A stretch of 64,000 nt of DNA from Adenophora triphylla var. japonica (GCA_022495995.1 JAFEMH010002511.1:186001-250000), one strand, 5' to 3'; positions 10,244 to 22,742 are shown, numbered from the stretch's first letter. Numbers and translations: made by a program. The notes: generated by a model not told the origin, from the letters alone.

Positions 10244-10742
10244 AATAAAAAAAAAAATCAAATTTGACGTTAATCAAGAGCAAATCTTAAAAAAAAAAAA
10301 AAATCGACATTTATTTAGGGATAATGATCCAGACTAAGCTGAGACAAATGCCGTTAATTTATTAACGAGATCTTATAGCAAAGAATTACACAACCTATTT
10401 ATATATGTTGTCAATTTATCGGAAGATAGTGAGTTTCTTGGACTTGTATAAAATAAACTACTGTAGTATACTGTGAACTTGCATGTATCTAAATTGATCA
10501 TATTGCAATCCCCACATATAGGCTGGCCACGAAAAAAAAATGATCAAAAGAAACAAAATCAAAGTCCTAAAAGGGTAGAGAGCTCACTGGGGTTAGGCTT
10601 GGTTGTAAACTTTTGACTCGTGCTCAGTAATTCCCTCTTCTTTTCCTTTATATCTGCCATTGTTTAGTGAAATTTTCTTCATTAAAGTTTCTGATGATGT
10701 GGCTTTAGGAGGCCGGGAGGGGCTATGACGATGAGTTAAAAG
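9717..10742. other. Intergenic stretch with a (CT)n run
   Basis: Mostly AT-rich with poly-A tracts. A CT microsatellite lies at 10206-10243. No coding or RNA feature is recognised. Confidence 0.4.
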
Positions 10743-10861
10743 GGTTAGATCATATTATCTCGTATCGAAAATTGACAAACCTTGCTTATAACATATAAAG
10801 ATTATGTGCCACTTTCTTTGGCACCAATTGATTTTAAGGTGTAACTTCAGATTTTAAGAAA
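10743..10861 (+). mobile_element. TRIM LTR fragment
   Basis: The sequence cgaaaattgacaaaccttgc, then ttataacatataaagatta and the end aaggtgtaacttcag/attttaaga, matches the LTRs at 9259 and 39120 in order. No primer site or second LTR follows, so this is a solo or broken LTR. Confidence 0.55.
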
Positions 10862-11432
10862 GAGGTGGCGTCGTCACACATGACGGAGGGTCCGATTGCA
10901 TTAGGTGAACAATGGTTAATTTAACTGTCACTCACTGTCCTTTGGAATTTGGTTTTGTGTCATTTGTCTCTTTTTGTTAACTTTATTAAAACGAAATGAC
11001 TATTTTAACCTTAAATATTTGACGTGACTAATTTAATATTTGGAAAATGAAATTTTGGGATGAAATTGTCATTTGGAGACAGTAAAACTTGTTCAAATCC
11101 AAAGATGGAGAGTGAGATTAACCCTATGACCATCTTTATTAAAAGATGTTAAAGAAAAGAGTGACAAACAGAAAGAAAGGGAGAGTTAGATGACCCATTT
11201 CTAGGATGGCACAAGGCATGTGTCTGCGATTTTGCAGTTACTTTGGCCCTCTTTCTTTCAGTAAATTTGTGCTTTGTATGGGGGAACCACCATTATAATT
11301 TTTACTTGTGTCATGTGTTGTCACATTATCATTTCTATTTTTTCTCATCATCTAGTGTGATATGAATTATATGATTGCCTCCAAAAACTTATACAAGTCT
11401 TGGCGGGGAAATGCGATTAGGAGGACATCCTC

Positions 11433-11548
11433 TCTTAAAGTCTGAGGTTTCACCTTAAAATCAATTGGTAATAAGGGGAGTGGCTCAGGATTTTTATGTA
11501 TTATAGACAAGATTTGTTAATTTTTAATGTGAAATAATATCTCTAACA
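11433..11548 (-). mobile_element. Solo LTR of the TRIM family
   Basis: On the minus strand it runs from TGTTAGAGATATTATTTCAC to cctcagactttaaga. It is bounded by a perfect 5-bp duplication, tcctc, at 11428-11432 and 11549-11553. It carries the same internal phrases as the other TRIM LTRs here (ccaattgattttaaggtg). It landed just before a small ORF at 11554. Confidence 0.7.
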
Positions 11549-11553
11549 TCCTC

Positions 11554-11673
11554 ATGTCACAACCATTGGTTGCAGTGAAGCAGGAGATAGCCGGGAGCAG
11601 CAATTCTCAATCCAGAAATATGAAGGAATGGAATTGGCCTAGGATTCCCAAAGGGAAGTGCTTTGCCTTTTAG
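11554..11673 (+). CDS. Unrecognised 39-residue ORF next to a solo LTR
   Basis: The ORF begins MSQPLVAVKQEIAGSSNS and ends WNWPRIPKGKCFAF with a stop at 11671. The composition looks protein-like, and the last four residues have a cysteine four from the end, which would be compatible with a prenylation box. I do not recognise a family. It could be the remains of a gene whose upstream part was disturbed by the TRIM insertion, or a chance ORF. Confidence 0.2.
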   Translation: MSQPLVAVKQEIAGSSNSQSRNMKEWNWPRIPKGKCFAF

Positions 11674-12249
11674 GAGAGCGTGGGTTTGCAGAAAAAAAAA
11701 AAGATAAGAGGAAAGAAAGTGAGTGAAATGAAAAAATGACACACTCCTTATGACCTTAAAAAGTTGATGTATTTATAGTAGAGTTAGTTCATAAATTCCA
11801 ATCTTTAAAAAGAGAGAATTTTGGGTGGGTCCCACAATGGTCATGTAGGAATCCCAAGTAATTGCATCCCCACCATTCACACAAAGCTTCATCTTATTTA
11901 TACATACTTGATTAAATCTTAATTCCACACGTGGGGCCTTTTATTTGCCTCATTGTTTATTATTCTTGTAAGAAATATAACTTTTAAAAAAATTACAAAT
12001 ATATTAGTAAGAAAATATTTCTTTTTTTAAATCAATTCCAAATACAATTTTCCAAATAAATTTCGCTTTGCGTATAGCTTACTTCTTGTTCGTAGACAAA
12101 TTAGATTTGAAATTATTTTACATAAAGAAAATATCATAATAATGTAATTTAATCGCTATATAAACAGTGCACAAATCAGATTTTTTTAAAAAATATTGAC
12201 AGGCTGAATACGATAATTATCTATAATACAATACAAGGTCATATAACCG
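11674..12249. other. AT-rich intergenic stretch
   Basis: No gene, RNA or bounded mobile element is recognised. Confidence 0.4.
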
Positions 12250-13165
12250 CCACACATAAGTGGTGGTTCAGATTGAAAGTTGAAAAAGTGATCCAACGGC
12301 CCAAATCCTCCGTCCCTCCTTCAACCGTCCGTAATTTTCCGAAACTGTCCGTAACTTTCCATAACTTCTCAAATCCTCCCTCCTTCAATCGTCCGTAACT
12401 TCTCATAACCGTCCGTAATTTCCCATAACTTCCCAAATTCTCTCTCCCTCCTTCAGTCGTCTGTAACTTCCCATAACCGTTCGTAACTTTCCATAACTTT
12501 CCAAATCCTCCCTCCCTCCTTCAACCGTCCGTAACTTTCCATAACCGTCCGTAATTTCTCATAACTTCTCAAATCCTCCCTCCCACCTTCAACCGTCCGT
12601 AACTTCCCATAACTGTCCGTAACTTCTCATAACCGTCAGTAACTTTCCATAACATCCCAAATCCTCTCTCCCTCCTTCAACCGTCCGTAACTTCCCATAA
12701 CCGTCCGTAACTTCCTATAACCGTTCGTAACTTTTCATAACTTCTCAAATCCTCTCTCCCTCCTTCAACCGTTCGTAACTTTCCATAACCGTCCGTAATT
12801 TTTCATATTTTTCCATAACTGTCCGCCTTCCTTTTTTTCTTTTAAACAGAAAAATCGATTATAAATAAATGATCTTTTTTTTGTTTAATTATTTAGTATA
12901 CTCCTTTAAAAAAAAGGTTTAGGGTTTATATATGCTCTTTCTTTCAAAAAAATATTCGAATTGGGTATTTTTTTTTTCTTTTTTATTTATGTATATTTCA
13001 ATTTGATTTATTTATTTTTCTCTTTTATTTTATTAGGATCATTTATTTAAGGAGTGTATCTTAACATAATAATTACTATTATATATAATTAAGTTTTTGA
13101 ACGATTTTGGAATCTTTCAAAAAAAATGATTTTAGAATTTTTTATTTTTTTTTATTATTATCTAC
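12250..13165. repeat. Long repeat unit, copy 1 (with minisatellite)
   Basis: The unit opens with cacataagtggtggttcag and aagtgatccaacggcccaaa and closes with cagaaaaatcgattataaat through to atgattttagaa. The same opening recurs at 13169 and the same closing sequence at about 22166-22460. The two copies were therefore tandem before the gypsy element at 13247-22099 entered the second. Copy 1 differs by holding the minisatellite at 12298-12830. Confidence 0.7.
12298..12830. repeat. CCGTCCGTAACTTCCCATAA minisatellite
   Basis: Some 25-30 degenerate units of about 17-20 bp (ccgtccgtaactttccataa and variants) are arranged in a higher-order pattern. Every few units end with caaatcctccctccctcctt. It is absent from the second copy of the surrounding repeat, so it expanded in one copy or was lost from the other. 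Confidence 0.85.
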
Positions 13166-13246
13166 CACATAAGTGGTGGTTCAGATTTAAAGTTAGAAAA
13201 GTGATCAAACGGCCCAAATCCTCCCGCCCTCCTTTTCCATTTTCTC

Positions 13247-16025
13247 TGTGACGACCCTAACCCTAGACACAATTTTAGTATAACATTATATACTTTTAAA
13301 ATTAATATCAACCTTATGTGTTTATTTTATATCTTTAAATTTCTTATATTAGAATAAAATGATAAAGAAATAAATAATGTTCTAGGGGAAAAATAATAAT
13401 TAGAAATAAATAAAGTATTAGAATGAAGTGGTAATAAAATGGACAAATAAAATGTTGTTGGTTGGGAAAATTATTTTAAATTGGGGAAAGATTTGTTGTA
13501 GGGGGATTTTTGAGTAGGGGACAAAATCCCCCAAAACCCTCCCTCCATGGACCGGCCCCTCCCCCATACTCTCTCTTTATCATTTTTATACTTTTCCCTT
13601 TATCATTCCACACTCCATCTTCCTCCTTCCCCTCCTCAACCTTCTCTCTCAATCAATCCATGGAAGCCATGGTTGAAGCTTCACTTTCCAAGGCTACTTC
13701 CAAGTTCAAATCTCCACCATTTTTAGATCCGAGAGCACTTTTGTAATCGGGAGACCAAGAGGAGTTCATCAAGCTCAAGAAATCCATGATCCATCTCTTA
13801 TTCTAAGGTGAGTTATTATGACTTTCCTTCCTCTATATGCTCATGAATTAATTGATGTTGTTATTATTGATATAATGGTTATTTGGGGCCTTAGAAACCT
13901 TCTTGGAGTTGAGGAATTAGTTAATATTATGGAACATTGTTGTTGTTCATAAGAAATGATTAAAAGTGTAATAAAATTGGTTGAGTTGTATTAAGATGGT
14001 TAATCATGAAATATGGAAGTAAAAATGGGTTGGAAATCAAGTGGTAAATGATTTGGGTTTAGGTTATCTTGGGGTTTAAATGAATTAATATAATGTGTAT
14101 GAAGTTAGGAAGTCCTTCTAGGTTCACAAACAAAGGAAAACTAGTTTGGGACAATTTTGGTTTGGGTTGTTGAAGGATTTTTATTCTGTTTTGAATTCTG
14201 GGCTTAGGGCACGAGTCGTGCCACAGCGGCACGAGTCGTGCCTTGGATGGGGACGAGTCGTGACAAGGATTAAAGGGAAGTCGTGCCTAGCTGGGGGCCT
14301 TTGTTTTCTGGGGAAGGCCAAAGGGGCACGAGTCGTGCCCTGGGGCACGAGTCGTGCCCTGGCCTGGTGACATTGGGTCAACTTTGAAGCTGTTTAAACC
14401 TAATCGAACTAGAACCAAAATGAAATCTCTTTAACCTAGATTAAAGTAGAATACTTTGGCTACTCAATGACATCTTAAGTGATCAAAATGGAATTGTGGA
14501 AGTAGTTTAAATATTGCCCCGAAAATGGTTGATAGGTTTGATTTGTGACTTCACCAAAATAGTTCCAATTTGGAAAATAGAACTTGAACTTTAATAAATG
14601 TTATTCGAGGTCGTATAATGACTATGTAAGAGTGGTTTACGATATATAGTAGCCTCACTCCCTATCTTTAGTGAATAGCTGCAATGGTGTAGAAGCCATA
14701 GGTTTCACTATTGAGCTAATTGGTAATGGGTAGGTATCACTTGTGGCATTGTGTCCAAGTTATGGAATTATTGATATTATGGTTATCTTAATATCCTAAA
14801 GTATGGACTATTTGGTAAGTTGTTATGTGGTATCTCATTGTGTGGATTATGTGTTATATGGTGGTGTGACATCCCAATTGTGGATTATGTGGCATGTTGA
14901 TTATATTGTTATCCCAATATGTGGATATGTTTATTATGTGGTTGTATGGTTATCCCAATTGTGGATTTATTTGTTATCATTCATATTTATTGATGATACT
15001 ACGCATAGTGTATTACTTAAATGTTACATTATGGTATTGATTGGCATGAGTATAACTTACCATGTTATTATATGATTATCCCATTTTGTGGATTATAATT
15101 CAAGTATCTATTATGTGCTTGAATGTGTATATGTTCGGGTGGGTATGATGGAAGTCAATCAATTATTGATTTGTTCAATAAGTGATTGAAGGTTCATCAT
15201 ATCGGTGACCCTTCCCCACTCTGTGGCCACGGTGTGGGGTGTGCATCTTTGAGTGATAAGTAGCCTTTACATACTGCTGCGATTAGGAGAAACCGGAATG
15301 CTCGTATGAAGCCAACGGCTCTCTGCAGATGGCGATGATAGTATATGATACTCTAAATATAGGGTCATATATGTATCCCTGTTTTTCTTATATGGATCTA
15401 CGGGGTATGAGACCTATAAGCGGTGAATGTGCGTAGGGCGATTCACCAAAGAGTGGAGTTTTACTCCCACGTTGTACGACTTATTGTTCGAGACGGGAAA
15501 AGGTAAAATGAGGTAACGTAAGGTGTTTACCGCTTTCATAATGTGTTATGTGCTACCATGCTATGTGTTGCACTTTGTTTGGCATCTTCTTTGCATATCA
15601 TAATAGCTCATTGAGATTTATTCTCACCCCTCTCCCTTTCTTGTTTTAGATTCCGAGATTGTGTGACCCGAACCAATGAGGCCTAGGGATATCATTGTGG
15701 ACTTGTACTTTTGGGGCTTGTCGGGTTAAGTTAGAAGTTGGCTATTAGGAGTATTTATTAAGTATTCCACTTTTATAATTTGTATGGACAACACTTTTAC
15801 TAAACAATGTTATTCAGGGTTTTGTGTAATTAATCAGATTTCGGTTCATTAAAGTTGTAGTTGGATTTCCTTTAAGTAAGGATTTATCAATTGATTTTTA
15901 TTTGGAAGTTTGAAAAGTGGTATTCTTTTAAAGGCAAATAAATGTTTTAAAAATCAAGATGGATTTTCTTAGTTTGAGCTCCCTTAGCTCGGGACACGTG
16001 TTAGGTCCGGGTTGGGGTGCTCACG
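13247..16025 (+). repeat. 5' LTR of the gypsy element
   Basis: 2779 bp. It contains a short ORF (13510-13746), a cluster of GGCACGAGTCGTGCC palindromes (14208-14360), and a donor-like aaggtgagtta near 13808 and an acceptor-like cttgttttag near 15649, consistent with an intron inside the LTR transcript. The last base is G where the 3' LTR has A, so the terminal CA has mutated. It differs from the 3' LTR by a 9-bp indel (gaagccatg, about 13667) and a cluster of small changes at 15230-15440. Confidence 0.85.
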
Positions 16026-19000
16026 GTTAATATCGAGCTCGGTTAGAGTTCGCGGGTAGAGTCTACTAGGCGAGTGAGAGTGTGTGATAACTGACGTCGA
16101 GAGTTTAATGCAGGAATTTGTTCAAAGGACAGAAAATGATATTGGCCAACCAAGGAAAGGTGAGTTTTGGAAAGATAGATTTCCCCACCATCATTTGAGG
16201 TATTTTACCTGTCTCAGGAGTGAGGATTCATACTTTCATAAATCTTCGTTCATTCGTTCTCATGTGGCATTACATTTCATCTTTTATTTGCATAATTGGC
16301 CTAAGAGTTGCCTTATGTGTTGGAGGTTCTACTCCGATGGGGTCGTACCTCGAATCATCCTTAATTATCTTGGTAATTGTGATTAGGTGGGCATGTATTG
16401 CCGGTGGATTTGGTCGAGTACCTATCCGTGAATCATCGTTATGTTAACTTTGAATTATTTGAGTAGTTGTTGTGTTTGAGGAGGACTGTCGCAAGAAGCG
16501 AGTCTCCTTATACGCGTTTGATTTACCTCAGGTGTATAATTGAGTCGGAGAAATTATTAATTGATATTATGTCACATATGCGTAAATGTTGAAAGTATGA
16601 TTTAAGGAATGTGAAGGATATGTGTTATATTTAATTAAAAGAACCTTGAGTTATCTCATGTACAGTGGTAAATGAAATTGCGAACTCTTAGTTGAAGTTA
16701 GGTATATGACCTAATTAAGAGTAGTTTATAGTTGTATGACGTGCGTGAGTATTTATACATTGGTGTCGCGTGGTAGAGACTAGGTATATGAGACTAGTAT
16801 TGGAAGTGATAGTCTAAGTGAGATTATATGAGTTATAAAATATCGCGAGTACGAGACCTTATAGAATTAATATAACTTTGCCTTATGTGTTATTAGTGGA
16901 CTAAGTGGTGTTTTCTACGTGAGTTTCAAAATGGGTTTTCATCAGGTATCATACCAAGATATCGAGATTTTGAGTTGCTATAAGGTACTAATTTGGTATC
17001 CGGATTCCTAGATAGGGGACACTAATTGGGATGATGGACTTGATGATTCATCTTGAGAAAGTATTTGATGAAGCAGATAATTAGCTTAGCGACTCTCCGT
17101 AAGGTAAATTAGTACTATATTGAGGAAAGATGATACTTGGTGGATAATTATAGATTATGGAGATCTCAAATTAGTAACTGTGAGGAATAAGTATTCGTTA
17201 TCACTTGTTGATGATTTGTATGACTGATTTTAGAAACTAGTAGGATACTCAATGGTTATTAGTTGAATTCTTCAAATGTTACAATTACAGTGAAAATTTG
17301 TTCTGAGGATATACTTAAGACAACAATTGTATTTAATATGACCGTTTTGATTTGTGGATTTTGTATTAGTCATGGGAAAGAAAATAGGGAAAATGCAAAG
17401 AAGTATAATAGATACAGTTATTGGTGACTTAAAGGATCAACTTCAGAAATTGGTGAAAATGCATATGGTTTGTTTTGAGAGATGATTATCATTAGTTGAG
17501 AAAATAAAATGAGGATAAATCTTATTGGAAGACAGGATACTTTAGGATGATTACACCGTATAGATTGACTTAGTTACGTGAATCATATGAGAAATTAGTG
17601 TGATGTTTGGTAGGTATGGGCGTTATGTGAATTTTGAGTTGTTGATGGTTATCGAGAGGTAAGTTAGTTACAATACTATTAAGGTGTAATCGCAAATTGA
17701 GGATGATTTACCTAGTTTATAAGCTTAATGATTGTTAGTGTTATTTATCGGAAATAGTAATGGTATGGCAAGATTGTGTTTTCTTATAGAGAAAGTAACT
17801 AAGTATAAATATTATAAGTGGTGGCTATAATATAAATAGAGGTCAAACAAGAATATTATGTTGGTATTGTTTAATTGTGTTTAACAATTGGAAGTGTGGG
17901 TTGAACTTCGGTGTGAGCATTTGTACCCTTCGGGGATAATTGATTTAATAAGGTCGGTGAACCGTTTTGTGTACATTAAAATCTGTGAGTAATTTAACTA
18001 TCTACAACTGGTATGGGACGGTTGTAGATAATTAAATCACTCGAGTTATTTTTGGTAGCTTATCAATCCTTTGAAAAAAAAAAAAAAAATTCTAAAGAGT
18101 GTGAGTGGTTTAGTTAATTAAAAACTGGTATGGGACAGTTTTAAATAAATAAACCATTCGAGTCTCATTTGATCTCATTTTATCTATCCTTGGAATTTTG
18201 AAAGATGTTGTAAATTTTCGAAAGATTGGTTATTTTAAAGATATAGTTCGTGCAGAAGCAAGTAAGAAGGCAACCTAGTCCCCCTATAGTGATTGATTAC
18301 ATTACAGTTTTGATCCGAGAAATGATTTGATAAATTGTGGGGTTATTAATGTGGAGGTCGCAGTAGATTCGGTTTTGTTTTGGTTTGGATCGGCTCCGTT
18401 GTGGGCGGCCAACCATTTGATTTGAATATTGATCTGTCTCTGGACACGAAAATAAGTGGAACATTGAATTGTGTTATATAGTCGACCAGTGTTCCGTTTA
18501 TAGAAATCATGATCGTATTAGCATGTGCATATTTATTATTTCATGGGCAGTTATTTAATGTTTATATCATGAGATATTTATTGATAAAGTCCTCATATAT
18601 GTTAGGAGATAGTTTGGTTGTATAAACTCCATAGTATTAAAAAGATTGGATAGTCATTCATTTGGGAAGATCCATTTGGAGTGTAGGAAGGCTATTAAAT
18701 TTAACCTTGTGAAAAATTTGAGGAATCATTACTTATTATTGAGAATAGGCTACGGGCATATGCAATGGATGTTAATAGTTAATAGTACGTATGGTTACCA
18801 AGGGTTGAGTGCGTATAATAGTAGTTGTCATTCTAACATTTAGATAAAACCGTATGAGGCATAGTTTGGGAAGAAAATATCGATCTCTAATCCGTTGGGG
18901 TGAAATTGGAGAGGCAAGACCTAAGATAAAGTGGCGCCAAAGTTTGATAACCCATTTGAAGTTTAGGAAAGGTCGGTGATTTGGCTTATAGACTGACTTG

Positions 19001-19322
19001 GAGCAAATTGTAGAGTATTTGAAGTTTTAATGTGATATTGTAATGTATTTGGTGACCTAAGTTGTAATACTTTAATTATTTATATTTTCGTTGAAATCGG
19101 GAAATTCGTGTTAGTGATATTTGCATAGTAAGCTTGGATCATTAAGTGGTAACATCATATTATTAATAGAATTAGAAATTTAATTTCTTTGGAAGAAGAA
19201 TTACAACATTGAAGAGACTATTTGGAAATTGAAGTTTGATGTATACTTGTAACCGATGCGGGTTGATCAGTTAGGTAAGTGACAGTCAAATTCGGGACGA
19301 ATTTTCTTTAAGGGGGAGTGAG
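16026..19322 (+). pseudogene. Decayed gypsy pol interior
   Basis: No frame stays open, but fragments of a gypsy polyprotein can be read in order. Around 16935-16965 a SGYHxxI-like piece recalls the RT motif after DLxSGYHQ. Around 18865-18925 a pieced GKK-S-NPLG-NW-GK recalls the integrase C-terminal GRKCRSP..WxEIGE region. Around 18950-18990 PFEV-ERSVIWLID recalls the downstream integrase or chromodomain-proximal segment. Stops and frameshifts interrupt all of them. The element can therefore only have moved with proteins supplied in trans. Confidence 0.5.
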
Positions 19323-22099
19323 TGTGACGACCCTAACCCTAGACACAATTTTAGTATAACATTATATACTTTTAAAATTAATATCAACCTTATGTGTTTA
19401 TTTTATATCTTTAAATTTCTTATATTAGAATAAAATGATAAAGAAATAAATAATGTTCTAGGGGAAAAATAATAATTAGAAATAAATAAAGTATTAGAAT
19501 GGAGTGGTAATAAAATGGACAAATAAAATGTTGTTGGTTGGGAAAATTATTTTAAATTGGGGAAAGATTTGTTGTAGGGGGATTTTTGAGTAGGGGACAA
19601 AATCCCCCAAAACCCTCCCTCCATGGACCGGCCCCTCCCCCATACTCTCTCTTTATCATTTTTATACTTTTCCCTTTATCATTCCACACTCCATCTTCCT
19701 CCTTCCCCTCCTCAACCTTCTCTCTCAATCAATCCATGGTTGAAGCTTCACTTTCCAAGGCTACTTCCAAGTTCAAATCTCCACCATTTTTAGATTCGAG
19801 AGCACTTTTGTAATCGGGAGACCAAGAGGAGTTCATCAAGCTCAAGAAATCCATGATCCATCTCTTATTCTAAGGTGAGTTATTATGACTTTCCTTCCTC
19901 TATATGCTCATGAATTAATTGATGTTGTTATTATTGATATAATGGTTATTTGGGGCCTTAGAAACCTTCTTGGAGTTGAGGAATTAGTTAATATTATGGA
20001 ACATTGTTGTTGTTCATAAGAAATGATTAAAAGTGTAATAAAATTGGTTGAGTTGTATTAAGATGGTTAATCATGAAATATGGAAGTAAAAATGGGTTGG
20101 AAATCAAGTGGTAAATGATTTGGGTTTAGGTTATCTTGGGGTTTAAATGAATTAATATAATGTGTATGAAGTTAGGAAGTCCTTCTAGGTTCACAAACAA
20201 AGGAAAACTAGTTTGGGACAATTTTGGTTTGGGTTGTTGAAGGATTTTTATTCCGCTTTGAATTACTGGGCTTAGGGCACGAGTCGTGCCACTGTGGCAC
20301 GAGTCGTGCCTTGGATGGGGACGAGTCGTGACAAGGATTAAAGGGAAGTCGTGCCTAGTGGGGGCCTTTGTTTTTGAGGAAGGCGAGGGGCACGAGTCGT
20401 GCCCTGGGGCACGAGTCGTGCCCTGGCACAGTGACATCGGGTCAACTTTGAAGGCTGTTTAAACCTAATCGAACTAGAACCAAAATGAAATCTCTTTAAC
20501 CTAGATTAAAGTAGAATACTTTGGCTACTCAATGACATCTTAAGTGATCAAAATGGAATTGTGGAAGTAGTTTAAATATTGCCCCGAAAATGGTTGATAG
20601 GTTTGATTTGTGACTTCACCAAAATAGTTCCAATTTGGAAAATAGAACTTGAACTTTAATAAATGTTATTCGAGGTCGTATAATGACTATGTAAGAGTGG
20701 TTTACGATATATAGTAGCCTCACTCCCTATCTTTAGTGAATAGATGCAATGGTGTAGAAGCCATAGATTTCACTATTGAGCTAATTGGTAATGGGTAGGT
20801 ATCACTTGTGGCATTGTGTCCAAGTTATGAAATTATTGATATTATGGTTATCTTAATATCCTAAAGTATGGACTATTTGGTAAGTTGTTATGTGGTATCT
20901 CATTGTGTGGATTATGTGTTATATGGTGGTGTGACATCCCAATTGTGGATTATGTGGCATGTTGATTTTATTGTTATCCCAATATGTGGATATGTTTATT
21001 ATGTGGTTGTATGGTTATCCCAATTGTGGATTTATTTGTTATCATTCATATTTATTGATGATACTACGCATAGTGTATTACTTAAATGTTACATTATGGT
21101 ATTGATTGGCATGAGTATAACTTACCATGTTATTATATGATTATCCCATTTTGTGGATTATAATTCAAGTATCTATTATGTGCTTGAATGTGTATATGTT
21201 CGGGTGGGTATGATGGAAGTCAATCAATTATTGATTTGTTCAATAAGTGATTGAAGGTTCATCATATCGGTGACCCTTCCCCACTCTGTGGCCACAGTGT
21301 GGGGCACAAGCGGCTCTTGTCTTGAGTGATAAGTAGCCTTTACATGCTGCTGCGATTAGGAGAAAGCTGGGAATGCTGCTGTATGAAGCCAAACGGCTCT
21401 CTGCAGTGGCGATGATAGTATATGATACTCTAAATATAGGGGTCATATATGTATCCTGTTTTTCTTATATGGATCTCTGGGGTATGAGACCTATAAGCGG
21501 TGAATGTGCATGGGGACAGTTCACCAAAGAGTGGAGTTTTACTCCCACGTTGTACGACTTATTGTTCAGACGGGAAAAGGTAAAATGAGGTAACGTAAGG
21601 TGTTTACCGCTTTCATAATGTGTTATGTGCTACCATGCTATGTGTTGCACTTTGTTTGGCATCTTCTTGCATATCATAATAGCTCATTGAGATTTATTCT
21701 CACCCCTCTCCCTTCTTGTTTTAGATTCCGAGACAGGTGACCCGAACCAGTGAGGCCGGGGATATCATTGTGGACTTGTACTTTTGGGGCTTGTCAGGTT
21801 AAGTTAGAAGTTGGCTATTAGGAGTATTTATTAAGTATTCCACTTTTATAATTTGTATGGACAACACTTTTACTAAACAATGTTATTCAGGGTTTTGTGT
21901 AATTAATCAGATTTCGGTTCATTAAAGTTGTAGTTGGATTTCCTTTAAGTAAGGATTTATCAATTGATTTTTATTTGGAAGTTTGAAAAGTGGTATTCTT
22001 TTAAAGGCAAATAAATGTTTTAAAAATCAAGATGGATTTTCTTAGTTTGAGCTCCCTTAGCTCGGGACACGTGTTAGGTCCCGGGTTGGGGTGCTCACA
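19323..22099 (+). repeat. 3' LTR of the gypsy element
   Basis: 2777 bp, near-identical to 13247-16025, ending in an intact CA. It contains the same palindrome cluster (about 20277-20430) and the same splice-like signals. It is preceded by the polypurine tract aagggggagtgag. Confidence 0.85.
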
Positions 22100-22104
22100 T
22101 TCTC

Positions 22105-22742
22105 CTTCCTATTTTCCTTTTTAACTATTATTTCTTTTTGCAGATGACTTAAGTTATTTTTTTTTTACAGAAAAATCGATTATAAATAAATGATCATTTT
22201 TTTGTTTTCTTTTAATTATTTAGTATACTCCTTAAAAAAAGTTTAGAGTTTATATATACTCTTTCTTTCAAAAAAATATTTAAATTAGGTATTTTTTTTT
22301 CTTTTTTATATATGTGTATTCCAATTTGATTTATTTATTTTTCTCTTTTATTTTATTAGGATCATTTATTTAAGGAGTGTATCTTAACATAATAATTACT
22401 ATTATATATAATTAAGTTTTTAAACGATTTTAGAATCTTAAAAAAAATGATTTTAGAAAAATGTTTGTACCTAAATCAATTAAAAAAATCATTCGTCCTG
22501 ATTACTTAAGTTTTTTGTTTCGAACCTTGGGTAAAAATAGGATAGGGGATGGGTTATGGATTATAAGTATATTAATTATTTATATGATTAATGGGTTGGG
22601 TTGGGGTTACGAAAAAAGAATAATGGTAAAATGGGGATTAAGAAAATGATTTTTTACTAATCCTAAATGGATAACGGTCCCGGATAATCGATTTCTTCAT
22701 ATTCTTTACGGCAGTTACACAAACAAATCACCCTCCATCAAA
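22105..22742. other. AT-rich sequence between the gypsy and copia elements
   Basis: Up to about 22460 this is the right part of the split long repeat. The remainder is AT-rich with one 62-codon ORF at 22461-22649 that has no recognisable content. Confidence 0.4.

Larger units (their letters stand above)
13247..22099 (+). mobile_element. Non-autonomous Ty3/gypsy LTR retrotransposon with 2.78 kb LTRs
   Basis: Two direct repeats of about 2778 bp begin TGTGACGACCCTAACCC and end gttggggtgctcac plus a or g. They flank a 3.3 kb interior. A perfect 5-bp duplication, ttctc, bounds the whole (13242-13246, 22100-22104). Just after the 5' LTR, ttaatatcgagctcggttag is a degraded Met-tRNA primer site region. 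Just before the 3' LTR, aagggggagtgag is the polypurine tract. TGTGACGACC LTRs with a frame ending near gacgaattttc are typical of the Del/Tekay chromovirus group; I infer that lineage. The interior has no ORF over about 100 codons. Confidence 0.85.
13169..22460. repeat. Long repeat unit, copy 2, split by a gypsy element
   Basis: The left part (13169-13246, ccacataagtggtggttcag onward) and the right part (22100-22460, through ttacagaaaaatcgattata to atgattttagaa) match copy 1 at 12250-13165. The intervening 8.85 kb is the retrotransposon plus one copy of its 5-bp target duplication. Removing it restores a short unit without the minisatellite. Confidence 0.65.

Noticed and set aside
13510..13746. 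A 78-codon ORF starting MSRGQNPPKPSLHG, repeated at 19586-19813
   Set aside because: It is kept in both copies only because both lie in the same LTR. Its sequence is proline- and serine-rich low complexity from a CT-rich leader and is no separate gene.
14803..15075. A 90-codon hydrophobic ORF, repeated at 20868-21140
   Set aside because: It arises from short atcccaattgtggattatgtg-like repeats inside the LTR. The hydrophobic look is a by-product of the repeat.
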